Assembly: GCF_900088825.1 (NCBI RefSeq)
Contig: NZ_LT592171.1
Location: 69,951-133,950, forward strand
Length of the DNA stretch: 64,000 nucleotides
Direction of reading: 5' to 3'
Origin: Thiomonas delicata
Lineage (GTDB): Bacteria > Pseudomonadota > Gammaproteobacteria > Burkholderiales > Burkholderiaceae_C
The translations under genes and the position numbers were made by a program. Below, one piece after another: positions 58,785-64,000 of this stretch. Below the pieces are notes generated by a model that saw nothing but the letters and a program-made list of their open reading frames with translations, had not been told where the DNA came from and did not search any database. Position 1 is the first letter of the stretch. Each line of letters begins with the position of its first letter.

Positions 58785-60419
58785 ATGGACACCCAAGCGA
58801 TTCGATTCTTCCACCGCGGCGCGGTGGTGCAGGCGCAGGACCTTCCCATCACCACCACGGTGCTGCAATGGCTGCGCGAGCAGGCGCGCTGCACCGGCAC
58901 CAAGGAAGGGTGCGCCGAGGGCGATTGCGGCGCCTGCACCGTGGTCGTGGCCGAACTGGCCCGCGGCGCCGAAAGCGCGGCCGACGCGCGCGCCGTGCAT
59001 GTCGGCCCCTTGCGCCTGCGCCCGGTCAACGCCTGCATCCGCTACCTGCCCACCCTGCACGGCAAGGCCCTGCTCACGGTGGAGGACCTGCAGACCATGG
59101 CGCCCGAGCAGGCGCTGCATCCGGTGCAGCAGGCGATGCTGGATTGCCACGCCTCGCAATGCGGTTTCTGCACCCCGGGTTTCGTCATGTCGCTGTACGC
59201 CAGCTACGCGCGCCACCACGGCGATGGGAGCCGGCCCACGCGCCAGCAGCTGGCGCATGACCTTGCCGGCAATCTGTGCCGCTGCACCGGCTACCGGCCC
59301 ATCCTGGACGCCGCACAGCGCATGTTCGAGCTGCCGCCGGCGCGGCTGGACCCCGAACCCATCGCCGCGGCGCTGCGCGCCATCGCCGCCGACACGCCCG
59401 ACCCCTTCACGCACGCCGCGCCCAACCCGGCCTTTCCCGACGCCCAGGGCCGCGCGCGCATCGACCGCTTCTTCGCCCCGCGCCGGCTCGCCACCCTCGC
59501 CGCCCTGCTGGCCGAGGCGCCGACCGAGAGGCCCCCGGACGAGGCGGGCGCGGGCGGCGCGCGCAAGCTCACCCTCCTCGCCGGCGCCACCGACATCGGC
59601 CTGTGGACCAACAAGCAGTTCCGCGACGTCGGCGACCTGCTGTATGTCGGCGACGTCGCCGAGCTGACCGGCATCGCGCACGAGAACGGCGGCTTGCGCA
59701 TCGGTGCGGCGGTGCCGCTGGAGGACGCCTGGGCCGCGCTGGCGCAGGCCGTGCCGGCCCTGCGCGACATGGCCCAGCGCTTCGCCGGTCCCCCGGTGCG
59801 GCATGCCGGCACCCTGGGCGGCAATCTGGCCAACGGCTCGCCCATCGGCGACGGCGCGCCGGCGCTGATGGCGCTGGACGCGGCGCTCGTACTGCAACGC
59901 GGCTCCGCGCAGCGCCGCATGCCGCTCGACGCCTTCTATCTCGGCTATATGCGCAACGCGCTGCGGCCCGGCGAGTTCCTCCACAGCATCGAGGTCCCGC
60001 TGCCGCATGCCGCCACGCGGGTGTGCGCCGAGAAGCACTCCAAGCGCTACGACAGCGACATCTCCGCCCTCAGTTGCGGTCTGGCGCTGCGGCTGGACGG
60101 CGCGCGCGTGGGCCACGTTCGCATCGCCTTCGGCGGCATGGCCGCGGTGGTACGGCGCGCCGCCCATGCCGAGGCCGCGCTGCACGGCCAGCGCTGGAGC
60201 GAAGCCGCCGTGCGTGCCGCGATGGACGCCCTGGCCGACGACTTCCAGCCGCTGAGCGACCTGCGCGCCAGCCAGGACCACCGCCTGCGGGTGGCGCGCA
60301 ACCTGCTGTGGCGCTTCTGGCTCGAGAACCGGCCCGAGGCGCCGCTGGCGCCCGCGCAGACCAGGGTCTGGGCGGGGCTGCAGGAGTCGTCGCGCATTGC
60401 CGAGAGCGGCGCGCCATGA
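58785..60419 (+). CDS. xdhA: Xanthine dehydrogenase small (FeS/FAD) subunit
   Basis: 544 residues. The N-terminal 2Fe-2S ferredoxin domain has GTKEGCAEGDCGACTVVV. The second 2Fe-2S domain has CHASQCGFCTPGFVMSLYA and NLCRCTGYRPILDA. The FAD-binding part includes LLAGATDIGLWTNKQF and HAGTLGGNLANGSPIGDGAP. It passes electrons from the molybdenum site to NAD+. The ATG at 58785 begins MDTQAIRFF. The stop overlaps the start of xdhB by four bases (ATGA). The locus is divergent from the LysR gene, with the shared operator between. Confidence 0.95.
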   Translation: MDTQAIRFFHRGAVVQAQDLPITTTVLQWLREQARCTGTKEGCAEGDCGACTVVVAELARGAESAADARAVHVGPLRLRPVNACIRYLPTLHGKALLTVEDLQTMAPEQALHPVQQAMLDCHASQCGFCTPGFVMSLYASYARHHGDGSRPTRQQLAHDLAGNLCRCTGYRPILDAAQRMFELPPARLDPEPIAAALRAIAADTPDPFTHAAPNPAFPDAQGRARIDRFFAPRRLATLAALLAEAPTERPPDEAGAGGARKLTLLAGATDIGLWTNKQFRDVGDLLYVGDVAELTGIAHENGGLRIGAAVPLEDAWAALAQAVPALRDMAQRFAGPPVRHAGTLGGNLANGSPIGDGAPALMALDAALVLQRGSAQRRMPLDAFYLGYMRNALRPGEFLHSIEVPLPHAATRVCAEKHSKRYDSDISALSCGLALRLDGARVGHVRIAFGGMAAVVRRAAHAEAALHGQRWSEAAVRAAMDALADDFQPLSDLRASQDHRLRVARNLLWRFWLENRPEAPLAPAQTRVWAGLQESSRIAESGAP

Positions 60420-62878
60420 ACAAGCCCGCGCAACCCTTGGCCCCACCGCCCGGCGCGACCGAAACGGCCGGTTTCGGTCGCGGCCTTCCGCCGTCGTGGC
60501 CCGAGGCCGAATGGCCCGCGCTGCGCGACGGCCGCCGGGTCGGCGTGAGCGCGCCGCACGAATCGGCTCATCTGCACGTGCGCGGCCAGGCCCCCTATAC
60601 CGACGACGTGCCGGAACTCGCCGGCACCCTGCACGCCGCGCTGGGTCTGTCGCCGCTGGCGCACGGCCGCCTGCTGGACCTGGACGCGGCACGCCTGCGC
60701 GCCCTGCCCGGCGTGGTGGACGTGCTCACCGCGGCGGACATTCCCGGCGTGAATGACTGCGGCCCGGTGGTGCGCGACGACCCCATCCTGGCCGAAGGCA
60801 CGCTGCGCCACGTCGGCCAGCCGGTGTTCCTGGTGGTCGCCACCACGCGCGAGCTGGCGCGTCGCGCCGCGGCGCGGGCGGCCGAGGTCGTCCACGCCGA
60901 GCCGCTGCCCGCCGTGCTCACGGCACGCGCGGCGCATGCGCAGGGCCAGTACGTGGTGCCGTCCATGCACCTCAAGCGCGAATCCGCGCCGGGCGCGCTG
61001 GACGCCGCGCTGCGCGCCGCCCCCCACCGCCTGCGCGGCAGCCTGCAGGTGGGCGGGCAGGAACAGTTCTATCTGGAGGGGCAGATCGCCTACGCCATGC
61101 CGGCCGAGAACGCCGGCATGCGGGTGCTGTGCTCCACCCAGCACCCGAGCGAGATGCAGCACGCCGTGGCCCGCGCCCTCGGCTGGATGGACCATCAGGT
61201 GCAGGTGGAATGCCGGCGCATGGGCGGCGGCTTCGGCGGCAAGGAGTCGCAGTCCGGCCTGTTCGCCTGCGCCGCGGCGGTTGCCGCGAACAAGCTGGGC
61301 CGGCCGGTGAAACTGCGCCTGGACCGCGACGACGACTTCCTGGTCACCGGGCGCCGCCACGGCTTCGATTTTGACTTCGACGTGGCCTTCGACGACGCAG
61401 GCCGCATCCTCGCCTACGACGTGACCCTGATCGCCAACGCCGGCCACTCCGCCGATCTGTCCGCCGCGGTGATGACCCGCGCCATCTGCCACGTGGACAA
61501 CGCCTACTGGCTGCCCGAGGTGGCCATCCACGGCCACAGCGCGCGCACCAACACCCAGAGCAACACCGCCTTCCGCGGCTTCGGCGGGCCGCAGGGCGCG
61601 CTGGTCACCGAGTTCGTGCTCGACTCCATCGCCCGCCGCCTGGGCCTGGACGCGCTGGACGTGCGGCGCGCCAATTTCTACGGCGTCGGCCAGCGCCACG
61701 TCACGCCCTACGGCCAGGGCGTGACCGACAACGTGCTGCACGAGCTGGTCGAGCAGCTCGCGCACGGCAGCCGCTACGCCGCGCGTCGCGCCGAAGTGGC
61801 CGCCTTCAACGCCCGCAGCCCGGTGCTCAAGAAAGGCCTGGCGCTGACCCCGGTGAAGTTCGGCATCTCCTTCAACGTGCCCCACCTCAACCAGGCCGGC
61901 GCCCTGGTGCACATCTACACCGACGGCAGCGTGCTGGTGAACCACGGCGGCACCGAGATGGGCCAGGGCTTGAACACCAAGGTGGCGCAGGTGGTGGCGC
62001 ACGAACTGGGCCTGGACTTCGCCCAGGTGCGCTGCACCGCGGCCGATACGCACAAGGTGGCCAACACCTCGGCCACCGCCGCCTCCACCGGCGCCGACCT
62101 CAACGGCATGGCGGCGCAGGACGCCGCGCGCACCCTGCGCCAGCGCCTGGCGGGCTTGGCCGGCGAGCGTTACGGCTGCCGGCCCGAGGCGGTGCGCTTC
62201 GCGCACGGCCGGGTCGAGGCGGGCGGCACGGTGCTGCCCTTCGCCGAACTGGTGCGTCAGGCCTACCTGGCGCGGGTGCAGTTGTGGAGCGACGGCTTCT
62301 ACACCACCCCCGACCTGCACTGGGACGCGCAGACCCTGCAGGGCCACCCGTTCTACTACTTCGCCTATGGCGCGGCGGTCAGCGAGGTGGTGGTGGACAC
62401 GCTCACCGGCGAATGCCGCGTGCTGCGCGCCGACGTGCTGCACGACGCCGGGCGCGCGCTGAACCCGGCCCTCGACATCGGCCAGATCGAGGGCGCCTTC
62501 ATCCAGGGCATGGGCTGGCTGACCATGGAGGAACTGGTGTGGCATCCGCAAAGCGGCCTGCTGCTCACCCACGCCCCCAGCACCTACAAGATTCCCACCG
62601 CCAACGACTGCCCGCCGGATTTGCGTGTGCGGCTGTTCGACAACCCCAACGCCCAGCCCACCGTCCACCGCTCCAAGGCCGTGGGCGAACCGCCGCTGCT
62701 GCTGCCGTTCTCGGTGCTGCTGGCGATTCGCGACGCCATCTCGGCCGTGGGCGAGCACCGCGTCGACCCGCCGCTGCGCGCGTCGGCCACCGCCGAGGCC
62801 ATCCTCGACGCGATCGAGGCCGTGCGCGCCGGCGTGGCGGCCACCGAAGCCGTCGCATCGGCCACCGTCGCCGCCTGA
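60416..62878 (+). CDS. xdhB: Xanthine dehydrogenase large (molybdopterin) subunit
   Basis: 820 residues carrying the molybdenum cofactor and substrate site, oxidising hypoxanthine and xanthine to urate. Visible motifs are HVRGQAPYTDDVPELAGTLH, RRMGGGFGGKESQ, NTAFRGFGGPQGAL (with the conserved active-site Arg), GTEMGQGLNTKVAQVVAHEL, and the glutamate of VGEPPLLLPFSV near the end. It forms a heterotetramer with XdhA and needs XdhC for insertion of sulfurated cofactor. It overlaps xdhA by four bases and precedes xdhC by 28. Confidence 0.95.
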   Translation: MNKPAQPLAPPPGATETAGFGRGLPPSWPEAEWPALRDGRRVGVSAPHESAHLHVRGQAPYTDDVPELAGTLHAALGLSPLAHGRLLDLDAARLRALPGVVDVLTAADIPGVNDCGPVVRDDPILAEGTLRHVGQPVFLVVATTRELARRAAARAAEVVHAEPLPAVLTARAAHAQGQYVVPSMHLKRESAPGALDAALRAAPHRLRGSLQVGGQEQFYLEGQIAYAMPAENAGMRVLCSTQHPSEMQHAVARALGWMDHQVQVECRRMGGGFGGKESQSGLFACAAAVAANKLGRPVKLRLDRDDDFLVTGRRHGFDFDFDVAFDDAGRILAYDVTLIANAGHSADLSAAVMTRAICHVDNAYWLPEVAIHGHSARTNTQSNTAFRGFGGPQGALVTEFVLDSIARRLGLDALDVRRANFYGVGQRHVTPYGQGVTDNVLHELVEQLAHGSRYAARRAEVAAFNARSPVLKKGLALTPVKFGISFNVPHLNQAGALVHIYTDGSVLVNHGGTEMGQGLNTKVAQVVAHELGLDFAQVRCTAADTHKVANTSATAASTGADLNGMAAQDAARTLRQRLAGLAGERYGCRPEAVRFAHGRVEAGGTVLPFAELVRQAYLARVQLWSDGFYTTPDLHWDAQTLQGHPFYYFAYGAAVSEVVVDTLTGECRVLRADVLHDAGRALNPALDIGQIEGAFIQGMGWLTMEELVWHPQSGLLLTHAPSTYKIPTANDCPPDLRVRLFDNPNAQPTVHRSKAVGEPPLLLPFSVLLAIRDAISAVGEHRVDPPLRASATAEAILDAIEAVRAGVAATEAVASATVAA

Positions 62879-62906
62879 ACGGCACAGACGTCGAGCCGTT
62901 CGCACC

Positions 62907-63773
62907 ATGGCCACGCCGCCGACGCCAAGCCTGCCGCCGCACGCCGTCTGCGTCGAAGTGGTCGCGGTGCGCGGCTCGGCGCCGCGCGAAGTCGGCGCGC
63001 GCATGCTCGTGCGCGCGCAGGACGAGCAGGGCAGCATCGGCGGCGGCCACCTGGAATGGCTGGCCATGCAGCGCGCGCGCAAGCTGCTGGGGCAGTGGCG
63101 CGCCGACCCCGCAGGAATGCTGGCGCAAGACCAGACCCATGCGCTCGGCCCCAGCCTGGGCCAGTGCTGCGGCGGCGCCGTGACCCTGCGCTACCAGCCC
63201 TGGTTCGACGACGCGCTGCCCAGCCCGGCGCCGCTGTTCCACCTGCAGCTCCACGGCGCCGGCCACGTCGGCCGCGCCCTGGCGCGCCTGCTCACCACCC
63301 TGCCCTGCCAGGTGCGTTGGGTCGATGTGCGCGACGACGCCTTCCCCCCGCCCGAGCCAGCGCAACAGCACGCCCAGGCCAGCATCGAACGCGTCGCGGT
63401 GGACAGTCCCGAGGCCGAGGTGGCGCTGGCACCGCCCGGTGCTTTTTTCCTGGTGATGACCCACAGCCACGCGCTCGACGCGCAGATCTGCGAGGCCGTG
63501 CTGCGGCGCGGCGACTTCGGTTTCCTCGGCCTCATCGGCTCGCACAGCAAGCGCGCCGGCTTCGCGCGGCGCTGGCGCCAGCGCGGCCTCGGCGAGGCCG
63601 CCATCGCAAGCCTCGTCTGCCCCATCGGCGTGCCCGGCATCGCGGGCAAGCAGCCCGAAGTCATCGCCCTGGCGGCGGCGGCGCAGCTGATGCAAATGGC
63701 CTGCCGCCCGCCATCGCCGGGCGCGATGCGCATTGCGCATCAAGGGACCGAAACATCTCGAGACCGAGATTGA
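62907..63773 (+). CDS. xdhC: Xanthine dehydrogenase accessory protein
   Basis: 288 residues. The XdhC/CoxI pattern is present: VRGSAPREVGARMLV, GSIGGGHLEWLAM, LGQCCGGAVTLRY, the Rossmann-like HLQLHGAGHVGRALARLL, and VMTHSHALDAQICEAVL with LGLIGSHSKRAGF. It binds molybdenum cofactor, helps its sulfuration and inserts it into XdhB. It is the last gene of the xdhABC unit. The C-terminal ~25 residues look unconserved. Confidence 0.93.
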   Translation: MATPPTPSLPPHAVCVEVVAVRGSAPREVGARMLVRAQDEQGSIGGGHLEWLAMQRARKLLGQWRADPAGMLAQDQTHALGPSLGQCCGGAVTLRYQPWFDDALPSPAPLFHLQLHGAGHVGRALARLLTTLPCQVRWVDVRDDAFPPPEPAQQHAQASIERVAVDSPEAEVALAPPGAFFLVMTHSHALDAQICEAVLRRGDFGFLGLIGSHSKRAGFARRWRQRGLGEAAIASLVCPIGVPGIAGKQPEVIALAAAAQLMQMACRPPSPGAMRIAHQGTETSRDRD

Positions 63774-64000
63774 AAAACCAGGCTTCCGTGAGGAATTCCA
63801 CGGACCCGCCAAATAGATGCAGGTTTCGACCTTGTTTGCGCTGGAGGAAATGCTAGGGTCTGTTCACGCTATGTCTGCGCCCGCGTTGCCCCCAGACGGG
63901 GATGGATGCAAGGCGGAGGTCACAGGCAAGGCTGAACCGCCTTGCCCGTGACCGACAACGCCGCAGACGCCCCGTCTGGGGGCAACCCTTCGGGCCGGGG
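63774..64000. repeat. Structured dispersed repeat with nested inverted repeats
   Basis: The 38 bases at 63854-63891 match the copy at 6071-6108. Immediately after, 17-bp perfect arms GTTGCCCCCAGACGGGG (63885-63901) and its complement (63970-63986) enclose a second inverted repeat. There GGTCACAGGCAAGG pairs with CCTTGCCCGTGACC with one mismatch. The structure is cut by the window end. No gene is seen in 63774-64000. Confidence 0.8.

Overview
The window is high-GC, gene-dense chromosomal DNA. Gene families and order (DUF3460-scpA next to panB/panC, a UbiD-type decarboxylase, bufferin genes with an ECF sigma factor, a ZTP riboswitch on glyA, an Fnr-type regulator) point to a betaproteobacterium of the order Burkholderiales. 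A Thiomonas-like genus is only a guess. No rRNA, tRNA, CRISPR array, prophage or complete insertion sequence was seen. Mobile-type DNA is limited to dispersed palindromic repeats and a decayed REP-type transposase gene.

Layout. 1-8473: tail of a heptosyltransferase gene, DUF3460, scpA, panB, panC, nadB and an inositol-phosphatase-family gene, then glyA on the other strand behind a ZTP riboswitch, and a lytic transglycosylase. 8754-10307: UbiD-family decarboxylase. 10371-20015: an unusual minus-strand cluster of a STAND/TPR/winged-helix/BTAD regulator, two large proteins of unknown function, a free-standing subtilisin-type propeptide, a subtilase and a 71-residue protein. 20141-28171: DUF748/AsmA-like protein, secreted propeller-like protein, MsrA, a DsbG-like thioredoxin-fold protein, a small conserved protein and PdxH. 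28300-33116: bufferin (DUF2282/DUF692/DUF2063/DoxX) operon extended by a deazaflavin-reductase-like protein and a second DsbG-like protein, facing an ECF sigma factor with a small zinc-finger-like partner. 33249-46266: ChaC-like, gltD, gltB, degenerate RAYT, GAF/PAS/GGDEF/EAL/CZB protein, nadA, nadC. 46545-49192: Fnr-like regulator, orphan ParA, RutE-like nitroreductase, DUF1841. 49204-63773: purine uptake and degradation locus. 63774-64000: structured repeat.

Working units. nadB, nadA and nadC complete de novo NAD synthesis to nicotinate mononucleotide from two loci. The purine locus combines a BMP-type ABC importer (two binding proteins, two permeases, double ATPase), adenine deaminase, guanine deaminase, a LysR regulator and XdhABC. 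Together they would take adenine and guanine to urate. An identical 13-bp palindromic site lies upstream of both the main binding-protein gene and xdhA. The bufferin operon probably serves copper or other thiophilic-metal stress.

The best candidate for an undescribed system is 10371-20015. The regulator gene lies beside a probable operon whose promoter region carries three 11-bp-phased direct repeats. The operon encodes a subtilase and a separate copy of its propeptide, plus two large proteins without recognised families. All functional statements rest on reading motifs by eye; no database search was run.
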